Numbered from the stretch's first letter, positions 42,562 through 54,715 are shown. The stretch is DNA of 64,000 bases from Bombyx mori (GCF_030269925.1 NC_085130.1:4228501-4292500), one strand, 5' to 3'. A program made the numbers and translations. The notes: generated from the sequence alone by a model not told the origin.

Positions 42562-45500
42562 TTGTTCGCGCCGACGTTTAGACATATTTCATAGATATAA
42601 AACCTCTTTGCCATTGCACTCAAGGCACGCACGCACGTCACAATAAAACAGTCAATCAAAAAATCAGAGTTTAATTTTACATAAATTAAATTCCAAATGT
42701 CCATACGAGACATAATTTGGCGACCGTGACAGGACACAATTCAAAAAACCAAACCAAAAACGCGCATCTTCTTCCAAAACGAGACGACGCGTACCAATCA
42801 AAAGGCTCATCGCGAAGAACATTTTGGGAGTCAAGATTGGCAGCAGCAGCCTGGACCTAGCCGGCCTCGGTTCGTGAAGCATCATTCAAGCATTCAAGCG
42901 ACACCGAAGCTCAGCGTTCAGCGTCTCGAGAGTTTGCGTTGCGCCCTGCCTACAAGCGCGTAGCCTCTTTACGTCACAGCATCGGTACGACGGACGAGCC
43001 ATATCGCGCGTTATCAGTGCCGTCAGCTTTTCGCACGCCAACTGGTATGCCGACGCAGTAAGGAGCGTGAGATATAACTTATTTATTTACAATCTATTGG
43101 TTTCTTGCCTACATTTTGCAATATGCATATTTATTGCGTTAGACTTGTTGAATTTCACTAAAATTTGTAAATATTAACTAGTTTATATTATAATTCAAAA
43201 TGCCTTCAGACGGTGAAAAACATAGTTCCATCCGCGGATCTTTAAAGGAGCTCACGACTAAACGTAGCTCAATTAAGGGTCAAATAACCAAGTTTAAAAA
43301 CTATCTCGACAAGCTGATTCTGCAGTCAACATTATCAAATGTTGAGCTAGCTGAACTATCACTTAAACTTGACAGATTTGAGGGACTTTCAACAAAGTTT
43401 GATGCGTTGCAAAGTGAAATCGAGGTCTTAAATTCTCATAATCTTGACTTCGAAATCGATGAAAGAGACAACATTGAGCAGGATATTATAACAAACATTG
43501 TCACAGCAAAAAATATTATCGATCAACAAAATTCGATTAAAGATGAAGATAGACGCAAATCGATCTTCCAGGAAGCTCAGGGTAGTCTCGATCATCACAA
43601 TATTGGTGTAAAATTACCGCAAATTCAAATATCTAAATTCAATGGGTCCTATTTTCACTGGTTGGAATTTCATGATACTTTTGTAAACCTAGTGCATAAA
43701 AACGAACATATAACGAACATACACAAGTTCCATTATTTAATTTCATATTTGGAGGGCGACGCAGCGCGCATAATTTCTAATCTCGAAGTGTCCTCGGCGA
43801 ACTATGCAGAGGCCTGGGAACTACTTTGTGCGCGATACAATAATAAACGATTACTTATTAACCAACACCTTAAATCACTATTCAATATTCAGTCCATTAC
43901 TCGCGAATCGGAAAGGTCACTACGTTTCTTGGTGGATCATGTAACCAAAAATTTACGGGCGCTATCTAGCTTGAAACAGCCGACTGATCATTGGGATATG
44001 CTTATTATCTTCATGCTCTCTTCCAAGCTAGATAATATGACGCTAACCAAGTGGGAGGAGACGCGTAATGCCATCGACGATGTACCTACTTTACAACAAT
44101 TCTTTAAGTTTTTGGTCGATCGTGCTGACGTTCTCGAGGCTTTAAATAGAAACAAATTTGATAACCCTACCAAGACATTACTAAATACTTCGCGTCACTC
44201 AGCCCCTACTACTAATAATAAACCAATCCATGTGAAATCGTTTACCAGCACCACTCAAAATTATTCATCTTCTTGCATTATTTGTAAAGAAAACCATCGA
44301 ATCTATAATTGTCCCATATTTATATCAAAAAACATAAAGGAAAGATGGTCTGAGGTTGAAAATTTAAAATTATGCGCTAATTGTTTGAGAGCTGGCCATT
44401 CAGTGACTGAATGTCGATTAAGCAGCTGTCGCGAATGTAATGAGCGACACAATACACTTCTCCACCAGTCTAATACTGCAGTCGTAAGTACTTCCGCTAT
44501 GTGCTACAACTCTAGTGATGTGCTACTATCCACAGCATTAATCGAAGTATCCAATCCAAACACTAAAGAAAAATCTACTGTACGTGCCTTTTTAGACTGT
44601 GGAAGTCAATATTCGTTTATCACTAAATCTTTAATGCAAAGGTTATCACTTAAATCTAGATCCATTGATATACTAAATGTAATCGGAATCAGCAATAAAT
44701 CAGCGGATACGATTAAAGAAAGTTGTACTGCGCAAATATCGTCACTACGAACTCAATTTAGTGTGACACTTTCTCTATTTGTCCTCGACCAGTTAACGGG
44801 TATATTACCTAACACTCCTATCAACATCAAACATTTAAATATACCTAACAATATTAAACTAGCCGATCCTTCTTTCTATCAACCTGGTCCAATCGACCTG
44901 TTGATTGGATCAGATATTTTTTGGGACATTTTGGGTAGCGAAAAACGTTCCATAGGCCCTAGTAATGTTAAGTTAATTAATTCTAAATTTGGTTGGTTGG
45001 TCGGCGGCAACATAAACAACATATCACGAAACAACAATACATTTATTCATCATTTATCCAAACATCATCCATCAAAACATAATTTAAACACACATCATTC
45101 TATTATACATTGCAATCATGCTGCAGTATATAACCCATCTAGTACAACAAACATTCATGAAATGTTATCTAAATTTTGGGAGATAGAAGATCTGCCTCAA
45201 AACAAAAAAATAAGCATAGAGCATAAGGCTGCAGAAGATCATTTTGTAGAAAACACCACCAGATTAGAATCAGGTCGATTTTGTGTCAGATTACCTATGC
45301 TTGAGTCCCCGGACTGCCTGGGTGACTCATACAATACAGCAAAAAAACGTTTCCTTAATCTAGAGAAAAGGTTCCGTAGAAATGGTAAGTTAAAGTCGCA
45401 ATATACAGAGTTCCTACGTGAATATGCGAGTTTAGGTCACCTATCTAAATCTGATACTCCAATACCGCCACTATCATACTTTTTATGTCATCACGCCGTA

Positions 45501-47309
45501 TTCAAGGACAATAGCGAAAGCACAAAAATCCGTGTTGTTTTTGATGGGTCAGCTGTCACCGCATCCGGATTTTCCGTTAACGACATACTTCGGGTAGGTC
45601 CAAGTATTCAGGATTCTCTTTTCTCCATATTGATAAGAGCACGACAATACAAATATCTATTGACCGGCGATATAGAGAAAATGTATCGCCAGGTATTAGT
45701 TCACGAAGACGATCGTGATCTCCAACTAATACTATGGAGAGAAGATGAGTCTATGCCTATCGAGACTCTGCGCCTGAATACTCTCACTTACGGAACCGCA
45801 AGTGCTAGTTATCTAAGTACGCGCCATACGCGCTGTCTGTGGCAGGTAGGTGAGGAATGTACTGACGAAACTATTAAGACAATTATAAAAAGAGACTTTT
45901 TTGTCGACGATCTCATAACTGGTTCAGATGATGAGCTCACGCTACGTTATAATATTCAAACCGCAATATCACAAGCTCTTAATTCAGCATGCTTCAAACT
46001 TCGTAAATACAAATTCAACTTACCTTCTATTTTTGACAATTCATTTATTGCCGTTCAAGAAAATCTTGCGTTGAGTGAGTCTTCGAGCACTCTTGGAATC
46101 GGGTGGAGTCCTTCTAGTGACTGCATACATTTTCCCATAAAGATTCCTCACAATACAAACAACGTAACAAAGAGAACGATCATGTCTGACGCGTTCAAAA
46201 TATTTGATCCTTTAGGTATTTTAAGTCCATGCATTATTAAGCCTAAAATGATTTTACAAGAACTGTGGATCCTCAAGCTCGATTGGGATCAACCTGTTCC
46301 CCATGATGTTAAAACTGAATGGTACGATTTTATTGATAATTTAAAATTTATATCAGAAATACAAATCCCAAGGAGGGTGCTTTGTGACTCACCTATCGCA
46401 ATCGAAGTGCATTCGTTCAGTGACGCATCACAAAGAGCCTACGGGGCATGTATTTATATAAAATCTATAGATTGCAATAATGTAGCTACAGTAAACTTAT
46501 TATGCTCGAAATCTAAAGTAGCTCCACTAAAACCTGTGACAATTCCAAGGCTAGAGTTATGCGCAGCTTTATTAGCGGCTAAGTTATGCAAGAGTGTACT
46601 CGATTCTATACGATACGTACCTTCTCGTTCTGTATTCTGGTGCGACTCAAGCATAGTACTAGGGTGGCTGAATAGTAATCCGGCTAAGCTCAAGACATTC
46701 GTCGCCAACAGAGTAGTTGAAATACTAGAAACATCAAAATCATCATCCTGGAGATATGTACCTACCGATATGAACCCTGCTGATTTAATATCCCGCGGTG
46801 TTAACGCAAATAAACTTCAAAACATGAGTTTATGGTGGTCAGGTCCTGCTTACCTTGGTCACGACGAAACACATTGGCCAGTCTTGAATCCCACTAAACT
46901 TCATGAAGAGCTACCTGAAATAAAACAAAATATTAAAACCAAACACTTACCAAACATATACGCTAGTCCGGCTGCCATCCTGGAGCCTGTAATAAAAATC
47001 GAAAATTACTCTAAAATAAATAAATTAAAAGGTACATTGGGATACATAAATAGGTTCATTTACAATTCAAAAAATCCCAAAAACAAATTAACCGGCCATT
47101 TATCAATCGAAGAAATAAACAATTCATGTACTCACCTTTGCAAAATAGCACAAAAACAATCATTCACTGCAGAATACAATTCACTAAGCACAAATAAAAT
47201 ATTAAATCCAAAATCAAAAATTTTACCTCTGTCCCCATTCATAGATAAAAATAATTTAATACGGGTCGGTGGTAGGATCAATGCATCGAATTATTCTTAC
47301 GGCGCGAAC
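42562..47309 (+). mobile_element. BEL/Pao element 2, unit 3 copy
   Basis: 4,748 bp between ACTCC at 42557-42561 and 47310-47314. Candidate LTR 42563-42712, tRNA-Arg primer site 42718-42735, leader, then one long gag-pol frame. The first 11 bp after the flank, TGTTCGCGCCG, are the exact reverse complement of the last 11, CGGCGCGAACA. No 3' LTR and no integrase core. Confidence 0.8.
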
Positions 47310-47321
47310 ACTCCTTTTTAG
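43200..47321 (+). CDS. BEL/Pao gag-protease-RT-RNase H polyprotein, truncated before integrase
   Basis: 1373 residues in one open frame from MPSDGEKHSS. Domains in order: gag (DUF1759-like, about 140-290; FNGSYFHWLEFHDTFV), two zinc knuckles at about 360-425 (CIICKENHRIYNC, CANCLRAGHSVTEC), aspartic protease around 445-600 with active-site FLDCGSQYSF, reverse transcriptase about 770-960 with LTGDIEKMYRQV and catalytic FFVDD near residue 900, RNase H about 1065-1230 (HSFSDASQRAYG, PRLELCAA, FWCDSS, NPADLISRG). The frame then reaches LIRVGGRINASNYSYG, the start of the integrase zinc-binding region, and stops three codons after ANT. A family member should have several hundred more residues of integrase and DUF5641. 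It could make particles and cDNA but not integrate by itself. Identity with the unit 2 copy is above 99%. Confidence 0.9.
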   Translation: MPSDGEKHSSIRGSLKELTTKRSSIKGQITKFKNYLDKLILQSTLSNVELAELSLKLDRFEGLSTKFDALQSEIEVLNSHNLDFEIDERDNIEQDIITNIVTAKNIIDQQNSIKDEDRRKSIFQEAQGSLDHHNIGVKLPQIQISKFNGSYFHWLEFHDTFVNLVHKNEHITNIHKFHYLISYLEGDAARIISNLEVSSANYAEAWELLCARYNNKRLLINQHLKSLFNIQSITRESERSLRFLVDHVTKNLRALSSLKQPTDHWDMLIIFMLSSKLDNMTLTKWEETRNAIDDVPTLQQFFKFLVDRADVLEALNRNKFDNPTKTLLNTSRHSAPTTNNKPIHVKSFTSTTQNYSSSCIICKENHRIYNCPIFISKNIKERWSEVENLKLCANCLRAGHSVTECRLSSCRECNERHNTLLHQSNTAVVSTSAMCYNSSDVLLSTALIEVSNPNTKEKSTVRAFLDCGSQYSFITKSLMQRLSLKSRSIDILNVIGISNKSADTIKESCTAQISSLRTQFSVTLSLFVLDQLTGILPNTPINIKHLNIPNNIKLADPSFYQPGPIDLLIGSDIFWDILGSEKRSIGPSNVKLINSKFGWLVGGNINNISRNNNTFIHHLSKHHPSKHNLNTHHSIIHCNHAAVYNPSSTTNIHEMLSKFWEIEDLPQNKKISIEHKAAEDHFVENTTRLESGRFCVRLPMLESPDCLGDSYNTAKKRFLNLEKRFRRNGKLKSQYTEFLREYASLGHLSKSDTPIPPLSYFLCHHAVFKDNSESTKIRVVFDGSAVTASGFSVNDILRVGPSIQDSLFSILIRARQYKYLLTGDIEKMYRQVLVHEDDRDLQLILWREDESMPIETLRLNTLTYGTASASYLSTRHTRCLWQVGEECTDETIKTIIKRDFFVDDLITGSDDELTLRYNIQTAISQALNSACFKLRKYKFNLPSIFDNSFIAVQENLALSESSSTLGIGWSPSSDCIHFPIKIPHNTNNVTKRTIMSDAFKIFDPLGILSPCIIKPKMILQELWILKLDWDQPVPHDVKTEWYDFIDNLKFISEIQIPRRVLCDSPIAIEVHSFSDASQRAYGACIYIKSIDCNNVATVNLLCSKSKVAPLKPVTIPRLELCAALLAAKLCKSVLDSIRYVPSRSVFWCDSSIVLGWLNSNPAKLKTFVANRVVEILETSKSSSWRYVPTDMNPADLISRGVNANKLQNMSLWWSGPAYLGHDETHWPVLNPTKLHEELPEIKQNIKTKHLPNIYASPAAILEPVIKIENYSKINKLKGTLGYINRFIYNSKNPKNKLTGHLSIEEINNSCTHLCKIAQKQSFTAEYNSLSTNKILNPKSKILPLSPFIDKNNLIRVGGRINASNYSYGANTPF

Positions 47322-47460
47322 TAATAACTGTAAAAGGATGATGGATAAAAAAAAAAAAAATCAATCAGATTTGAAGTTAGTGATTAAGTGAAACAGCGAG
47401 CTAACAATTTGCTCGCTGTTTTTTCTTTAAATAAATTTTTGGGTTAAAAGTGTAGTTTAA

Positions 47461-47946
47461 CAAGCGTGGTGTTATTGTTTTTATTTAATTCTGGTATACT
47501 ATATGAAATGCTAATGAATGTAAATTGGATGCAAAATCTGAGTAAATGAAAAAAAAACCAATTGCATTATACGGGGCGCCCGTGTGGGACCAGTATTATT
47601 AGAGATCCTCAAAATTTATATTCCATGAGGGTGGGGGATGGAAGGGGGTCGGCTCTGTGTTCGCGTTAGAAAAAAAAACCACAATTCGCAACATCTTCAA
47701 ACCGATCTTCGAATACTCAACATATAGCGTTGGGATATTAAGCAAAATAAAGTTAAGACTAAAATCTGGATGTTTTTTTTGTATTTCAACTCCTTTTCTG
47801 TTTCATAGTGTAGTCTTTAACACTAAAACAGTATTGATAGTTGAAAAAGATCGAAAAGTTATGCCGCCCGAATGAACAGTAAAAATATTTCACTGGGTGC
47901 ACCTCCAAAAGGATATTGACAGAGAAGAATTGCTGGTTGATGCGGC
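47461..47946. other. Unit spacer, unit 3/4
   Basis: Near-identical to 34522-35007; no gene seen. Confidence 0.7.
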
Positions 47947-47959
47947 AGATAGAATCGAT

Positions 47960-48960
47960 CTCCGCTCCAGAAGGGAGCCGCGTCCCGGCGCGGCCGAAGT
48001 TCGAGCGCGGAAGCTTCAATCTCGGCGTGCCGTGCTCGAGGCGTGGTCTTGCCGCCTGGCGGACTCCGCTTACAGGCGACGGACCGTCGAGGTGATCCAC
48101 CCGGTCCTCTCGGACTGGGCGAATCGCAACCGAAGACGTTTCACCTTCCGAGCGACGCAGGTGCTCACGGGACATGGCTGTTTCGGTCACTACCTGCACC
48201 TCGTCGCCCGGAGGGAGCCAACGCTGAAGTGCCACCACTGCAGTAGCTGCAACGAGACACGGCGGAGCACACGCTCGTGTACTGCCCCGCTTTCAGAGGA
48301 GCAGCGCCGCGTCCTCGTTACAAAAATAGGACCGGACTCCGGCCCCTATGAGGAGGCAGTCTCCTCCCGGTGATGGTCACGGGGCGACCTAAGGGGGTTG
48401 AGGCTGTGCCGCACGCTACCGTCACTTAGCGCGCTGGCACCAGGAGGATGGGACGACGCGTCGGCGGCTGCGGACTGCGATGCGGTCCGCATTTTCGTCG
48501 TCGCTGTTATCGCCGAACATACTGGGAAGAGCAACCCGGTCGGCGGTGTATCGCGTTCCGACCCGGCAGGCTGGTTCTGGCCCAGCGGGGTATTCCGGAA
48601 CACCAGCGGCATTGCCCGGGCGGCCTGGTAGGGCCACCGTACCGCGGAGACCGACATCGTTGGTCGTCGACTATCGCCTCGACCACCCGTCGGTCGGGCG
48701 TCCTCGGGGTGGCGCCGCGTGTCTGGTTGTAGTGTTAACCGCGGGAACCCCCCTACTCTGACCGGGTTTTGACCCCGGACGAAGATCGGACGTCGGGTGT
48801 AAGAGTGTAGGGGAGTCGTTTAGTGGGTGGGCCCTAAAATTCCTTGGGCCGGCGGTCTGCTCTCAACACCTGCGGATCGTTGAGTCTCACATACCCCGCG
48901 CGCCCCCTAGGCGCGGGGATCTCGTAAGAGGTTCGGCACCCGGCCCGAAAAAAAAAAAGA
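47960..48960 (+). mobile_element. R1-clade LINE 3' fragment, unit 4
   Basis: Lies 12,939 bp from the unit 3 copy and differs by single bases (Glu for Val codon at about 48350). Target repeats AGATAGAATCGAT at 47947-47959 and 48961-48973. Confidence 0.85.
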
Positions 48961-49361
48961 AGATAGAATCGATAACCACTCATCTAATTATCGTCGATTG
49001 GCGACATGTTGGCCTACAATAATTACCCGTCTTTTCTCTTGTGGGTCATTAAGCCAACAAAGAGATATTGTTGTGAGAGCATGTTTATATCTGTTACCAG
49101 CAACTCTAGATTCCTAATTAGAAAAGCAGAAAAATCGTAAAAACTTTGTAACCATATATTAAGTGGATTGTAGCATTAAGGTGCTTACGCCGTGAGTTCT
49201 GGTAACCAACAATTGGCGCGGTAAGCTCGTCTGCCAATAAACAACAGTAATAAAACGACAAAGCAACGGATTATTCGTTTAATTCGAAAATTCAAATACG
49301 TTTACAACCAATTTGGTGGCAAAGTCCTTCCGCATTTCGTTTTTTTGCATCTTTTTGGCTT

Positions 49362-50961
49362 CTACGATGCGCAAATGTTGAATTCGTCGTAACTTTCTTT
49401 GCAGATAACAGGGCAATCTATCTGATTCTTTTGACATTGTAGGACGCAGCGTTTTACTTTCTGGCATTGGTCTCTGAGAGCAGAACGAAGGCTGTCTTTC
49501 GCCTCTTTGAAATCGGAATGGTAGTTGTTGTTGGTATTCTGGAAACAGAATAAAAAAAACATTTTATGAAAACTTTTTCACGTCACAGTATTGGAATTTT
49601 ATCTTATTGCCATTTAAAGGAAAAGTAAGAACATGAATAATTTTGGAAAAAGAAGGAAGATTTTTCTAAAGGTTTGGATTTCGATGCTAAAAATGAGGAA
49701 AATGTAGATCTTACTTCAGATAAGCAGATCCAGGCAAACAGAGTGAACGTTGCTCCAGTGACAATTGGTACTGAACTAAACTTTAGCCGGTTTTACGAAG
49801 ATCCACGGTAGGCAGCGGCTTGGCTCTGCCCCTGGCATTGCTGAAGTCCATGGGCGACGGTAACCACTCACCATCAGGTAGGCCGTATGCTCGTCTGCCT
49901 ACAAGGGCAATAAAAAAAAAAGATCCAGCCGGGAGCTGATTATACTCCCTGACCCGCGTTTGTATCTGACCTAGCAGGATTGGTAGTAAGTACCACTTAG
50001 TCTCATTCGAGGTTTGGATGCCAGTTGATGGGGGCTTTAATCATTTTAATTCCACCTACGTCCTAAAACGCTTTGGTGGAAGTCAGGCGACTCAATAATG
50101 GCCCAGATAAAAAAAAGGTTTTATTTCAGTGTCCCATTTTAGACTATTTAATTTTACCGTCGGTGTGATGACGTTATCAATCGACGGTGCTATAGGTTCG
50201 AGGAGTGAGGATGCTAATTTGAATAAAAACAAGTTATCAGCTGTGTTGATTTTAGGAACTATCTAGTAATTTTTATATGAACTCACCCTAAGAAGATGAT
50301 AAAGTATATATGCAGCATCGTCATTTGCAGATTCGGTGTTGTGTTTAACGTTATCGTCTGTAAAATAATTAGGTACGTTCTGCGGATGATCGACTTCATG
50401 ACTGAAACCGTGTCTATTCGCATTTATGATATCATTAATGACGCGATGCGAGTCAAACCCAGGTTCCTTTGGTACAACAAAAAATATTGAATCGCTTTTA
50501 TCGGCCACGTCAGAATTAATTTTCACTGAAGCATAATTCGCGAGCTCGCCGTAAGTGTTCTGAAATTTAACGTTTTTATTTTTATTTTTTATTGTAATAG
50601 TAAAATTTTTATTTTAGTAATAACAAGTGTTTTTGTATTTGAATTTCTATGGTAAGCAATTGCGGTCTAGGAGAGTATATTATTACACTTAGCGTACTTT
50701 TCATTAATGGGTTATACCTCACGGACATTAAAGCTGGGAATGACCAAGCCAATCAACTGTCTTGAGTTCATTAAAAAGAAATGCTTGAATTTTTTTTATC
50801 GTGTTTTGCTTACGGTTTGTTGAGACGTAATTAATAATAAAATAACTTTGTATCCATTTTCGTTGTAATGAAATGGAGATAATTGAATATTTGAAAGCAA
50901 TAGTTACTTTAGCCAGTCCCGCGGACAAAAGCATGAGAACACAACTGCACGGGCCCAACAT
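49362..50961 (-). pseudogene. Copy 4 of the duplicated secreted-protein gene (pseudogene)
   Basis: Sister of copy 3: eight-A frameshift in exon 3 (50109-50116), same exon deletions, LINE tail in intron 3, early stop at 49362. Exon 1 at 50908-50961 reads with Met in place of the second Val (MLGPCSCVLMLLSAGLAK). Private changes: a His-to-Arg codon difference in exon 2 (FDSHRVIND) and a 4-bp GTAA insertion near 49988. Confidence 0.75.
49805..49918 (+). mobile_element. BMC1-like LINE 3' UTR in intron 3, copy 4
   Basis: Shared site; AGATCCA present on both sides. Confidence 0.8.
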
Positions 50962-51123
50962 ATCGATTACAATGAACCGTTCTCGTTCAAAATTTTTCTT
51001 CCGAAAAATCTTAATTAAAGAAAACAAGAAATTTCTAATTTAGTAAACATGCTTTCTGAATATCATGACTGATTAGTTTGTGTTTGTTATAATGTACAGG
51101 GTGTTCGTTCACGTATACTGGTA

Positions 51124-51347
51124 CTGGTGGTAGGACCTCTTGTCAGTTCGCACGGGTAGGCACCACCGCCCTGCCTATTTCTGCCGTGAAGTATTAATGC
51201 GTTTCGGTTTGAAGTGTGGGGCAGCCGACCTTAGAACTCATATCTCAAGGTGGGTGGCAGCGTTTACGTTGTAGATGTCTATGGGCTCCGGTAACCACTT
51301 AACACCAGGTTGCCTGTGAGTTCGTCCACCCATCTATGCAATAAAAA
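51124..51347 (+). mobile_element. Bm1-type SINE upstream of copy 4
   Basis: Same position as in units 2, 3 and 6, private change CACCAGGTTGCCTGTG. Confidence 0.8.
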
Positions 51348-52465
51348 TATATGACAACGGGTAATAAAAACATTTATGACCGAGCAGGTCATTGTCTATA
51401 GTTAATCACGGAAACAATTCCCAGTATTTAGAATGATTCAACAAAAAATCTATTCAAAATCAACAAGCAAAAACTGGATGGAAACAGATTACCAGAACAC
51501 GGCGAGGCTGGATCGCGGTTGGCAGTACGTGCATACCATTCGGACTTCAGTCTAAAAGTGAGCATTAATTACCGAATTACCGACACCGTTACAAGTATCC
51601 CAACTCAACTGACATTGACATCTCGCTTAGCCAACCTCCATTTCTGACCGACCAAGTCTTTTCGGACTTGACGTTTCACAACAAGAATATTAATTTAAAG
51701 TGGGTTTGGTCATAGGATTTTTTTTATTTATTCTAATGTCCGTTCTGCTCTTTCAACTGAAGCACAGGATAATTTTAAACAATATTTCAATTACAACATT
51801 ATCAATAGTGTGAACAATATTCATTTATTTATTTATTTATTTTGCTGACTTCAAAACAGAGCACACTGTATAAGGTAGCAGCCTAGTCATATATGTGTGA
51901 CTAATAAAGAATAATTATTACTGTAACCAATGCTATTTAATTAAGTCATTTAAGGGAAATGCAATTTTTTAATTATTTTCTCTTTTTAAATGAAGTTTTA
52001 TGTAATGAGTGTATCAGTAGACAAAGATAAAGGGTATAATTAAAATTCGTTTTACGATTTTATTTCGCGTTTGTTATTACTGATTATGATTATTCTGTGG
52101 TTACGCGCTATGGTTCGAGATAAATAAAATTCTACCGAATTACAAGTCAACACTGTATTAGCACTTAGAACACTTAAAATACCTTAAAATTTTCAATTCG
52201 CTTCTTCTACTTCGCTTCAGGTGATCCGTTCGCTGTTTCGCTTCGAGTAGTACCGATTACTGACTAACTGCGTGCCATCTCTGCAACGCTTTTATAGCCG
52301 ATACCACATCCCTAGAATTATCGAGAATATTCCATAAAAGTCGAGTATTGTATTTCGGCAATCTGACAGCAGATGGCGTCGTACTTCTCGAGCGTTGTAG
52401 ATCTTACTAGATCCTTCGATATTCGTTCGGCTATTCGGCGATAGATGGCGTTACTTTTACCTGGG

Positions 52466-53160
52466 TAACATTATTTTATTATTATTATTTTATTGATCTG
52501 GTACGCAAACGAGCATATGGCCCACCAGATATTGAGTGGTTACCGTTGCTCATGGACTTCGCCAATGCCAGGAGCATAGCTAAGTCGCTGCCCACCGTTA
52601 AGTACTCTCCAAAAGCCGCGTTTGAAGAAGGTCATGTCACAGCGCTCGGGAAGCACCGTGGAGGGGAGCTCATTCCAAAGCCGGATGGTACGTGGCAAAA
52701 AGATCTCTGCAAACGCACTGTGGATGAACGCAGGGCCTCTAGGTAGTATAGATGAACTCTACTCCGGTGGCGGGTGGTGCGATGGTAATAGCGTGATGAT
52801 GAGAATTTTCTGAAACAATTCCTCAGAGCACTCCTCCACTTCTTCCGACGTTTCGAATAATTTAAAGGTTTTGTGATCAAGTGGTGGTGGTTTCGTGGAA
52901 TATTGATCCAGCTGGTCCAATAACACTGATAGTAAACTGCTGCAGCTCTAACACTAGAAGGAGGAATAGGAACCCTGGTAGCCGTACTCGTAAACTCTTC
53001 GAAGTGTTCGAAATGGAACGCATCCCAGGTCCGCTGAGTTTCCCGTCGGTTCTTCTGAGATCCGCTCAGGGCTCTAATCGGCAGTTGATGCATTCGTGAA
53101 GCAGCTGCCCTTGAGCTGCTAGCTCTCCTTCGGAGGCGTTTGGGTGGCTATATATTATAT
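52466..53160 (-). mobile_element. BMC1-related LINE fragment, unit 4
   Basis: Uninterrupted version of the fragment at 20181 and 39515, showing the empty sites for both the R1 insertion of unit 2 and the Jockey insertion of unit 3 (GGCAAAAAGATCTCTGCAAA). Confidence 0.7.
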
Positions 53161-53337
53161 AAAAATAAATAAAATAAATTAATGCTTATTTCTTTCTTTT
53201 TTTTTGTAAATTTATGACCTGGTAACTAAGACAATTAGGTCAAGTCTTATTGAAATTTATATTCTTAATTTTATGAAAAATGATTAAATGAAATGAAATG
53301 AGATGAGATGATATAGAAAGAAATATAATCTCAGTAA

Positions 53338-53502
53338 AATGGTGGTCACCTGTCGATGCCCATATCGTGGTTGGAGGTGTCCGTATCGGGGTCGGAGTGC
53401 AGTTGAAGTACCTCGGCCTCATTCTGGACAGTCGTTGGACCTTCCGTCTCCTTCTGAACGTCGGGGGGCCTGACCAGGTGACGCGCCGACTCTATACAAG
53501 GG
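53338..53502 (+). mobile_element. R1-clade LINE internal scrap, unit 4
   Basis: As in unit 3, with the same internal deletion; reads VQLKYLGLILDSRWTFRLLL and NVGGPDQVTRRL. Confidence 0.6.
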
Positions 53503-53705
53503 TTTTTTGATCTAAAAATCTTCAAATCTGATTACATTCATTTAACTAGTAATATGGACTTAACAACTCGTTTTTAGTAATAACTGTAAAAGGAGGAAGG
53601 ATAAAAAAAAAAAACAATCAGATTTGAAGTTAGTGATTAAGCAAAATTGTTAGCTAGCTGTTTTTTCTTTAAATAAATTTTTGGGTTAAAAGTGTAGTTT
53701 TAACA
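53503..53705 (+). repeat. 5' LTR of BEL/Pao element 1, unit 4
   Basis: Decayed start as in unit 3, intact TTTTAACA end; tRNA-Tyr primer site at 53710-53727. Confidence 0.7.
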
Positions 53706-53729
53706 TGTTTGGTCCTTCGAGCCGGATGG

Positions 53730-54008
53730 TCTTTTTTGTGGGTAACATTTACCATCTCCATAGAACGGAAACAATTTTCTAAAAATAATGATAAAATGGT
53801 AAATGTGGGTATGTCTTGAGATGATCCAAGTGACTGTTCCCATTGTTTGTGTGTTTCCAAGTCCAATTTGGATACAACTAAATGTACGATAATTGCATCC
53901 CATGTATCCAGGGGTATCCACGCCGAGATTGTCAAGAGAATTCAAGCATTCCTTCGTAGTATCTAAAATTTCCTTTAAACTTTTAAAACATTCTGTGTTC
54001 ATCTTCTT
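53730..54008 (-). pseudogene. Inverted gag fragment in element 1, unit 4
   Basis: Same antisense BEL gag piece as in units 2 and 3. Confidence 0.75.
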
Positions 54009-54039
54009 TTGATTTAAGAGGCGGCTAATAAAACTCCCG

Positions 54040-54431
54040 TTGACTCCTGGTCATTTTTTGATCGGCGAAGCACCGGTTACTATCCCGGAAGAAAGTTTCG
54101 TGGATACTCAACCAGACTATTTAAACCGATGCAAAAGGTGCAACGTATGGTACGAAGTCTATGGCGACGCTGGCGATCTGAGTATCTTACTTTATTGCAA
54201 CATCGTTACATATGGTCCCAGAATCACCCCGACATAAATGTTGGTACGATTGTCTTAGTGAAAAAAGATCGTTTACCTCCAAGTAAATGGCTTTTGGGAC
54301 GAATTGTGGCGAAGCACCCGGGAGCAGATGGTGTAATGCGTGTAGTCGTCTCCTTACAATTTAAAGATCGTGTGTTTAAGAGACCAGTTACTAAACTGTG
54401 CCCTCTGCCTTTAGCTGCTTCAGAGCCTTAG
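54040..54431 (+). pseudogene. DUF5641-like C-terminus, unit 4, no SINE
   Basis: Shows the uninterrupted domain end: AKHPGADGVMRVVVSLQFKD then RPVTKLCPLPLAASEP and stop. The one-base frameshift after PDYLNR is shared with unit 3. Confidence 0.8.
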
Positions 54432-54544
54432 TTAAGTTATAGTTTATAGTCTTGTTTTGTAGATTCTCACTCTATTTAAGTTAAAGTTCAGATGTCTGTA
54501 TCTTCCACGGTTAAAGGACCCATATAGTCCTTGGGTCGCGGCAT

Positions 54545-54715
54545 GTTTAATGTAAAAATCTTTAAATCTGGTTACATTCATTTAAATAGTAATATGAACT
54601 TAACAACTTGTTTTTAGTAATAACTGTAAAAGGATGATGGATAAAAATAAAAAAAAATCAATCAGATTTGAAATTAGTGATTAAGTGAAACAGCGAGCTA
54701 ACAATTTGCTGGTGG
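54545..54715 (+). repeat. 3' LTR of element 1, unit 4, without element 2
   Basis: Begins TGTTTAATGTAAAAATC and reads straight through the point where units 2 and 3 carry element 2. Its last part, after AACAATTTGCT, is replaced by a GGTGGTGGTGGAGG run, so the terminal AACA is lost. Confidence 0.75.

Larger units (their letters stand above)
42496..47460 (+). repeat. 3' LTR of element 1, split by element 2, unit 3
   Basis: Left piece 42496-42561 and right piece 47310-47460, as in unit 2. The uninterrupted form is in unit 4. Confidence 0.75.
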
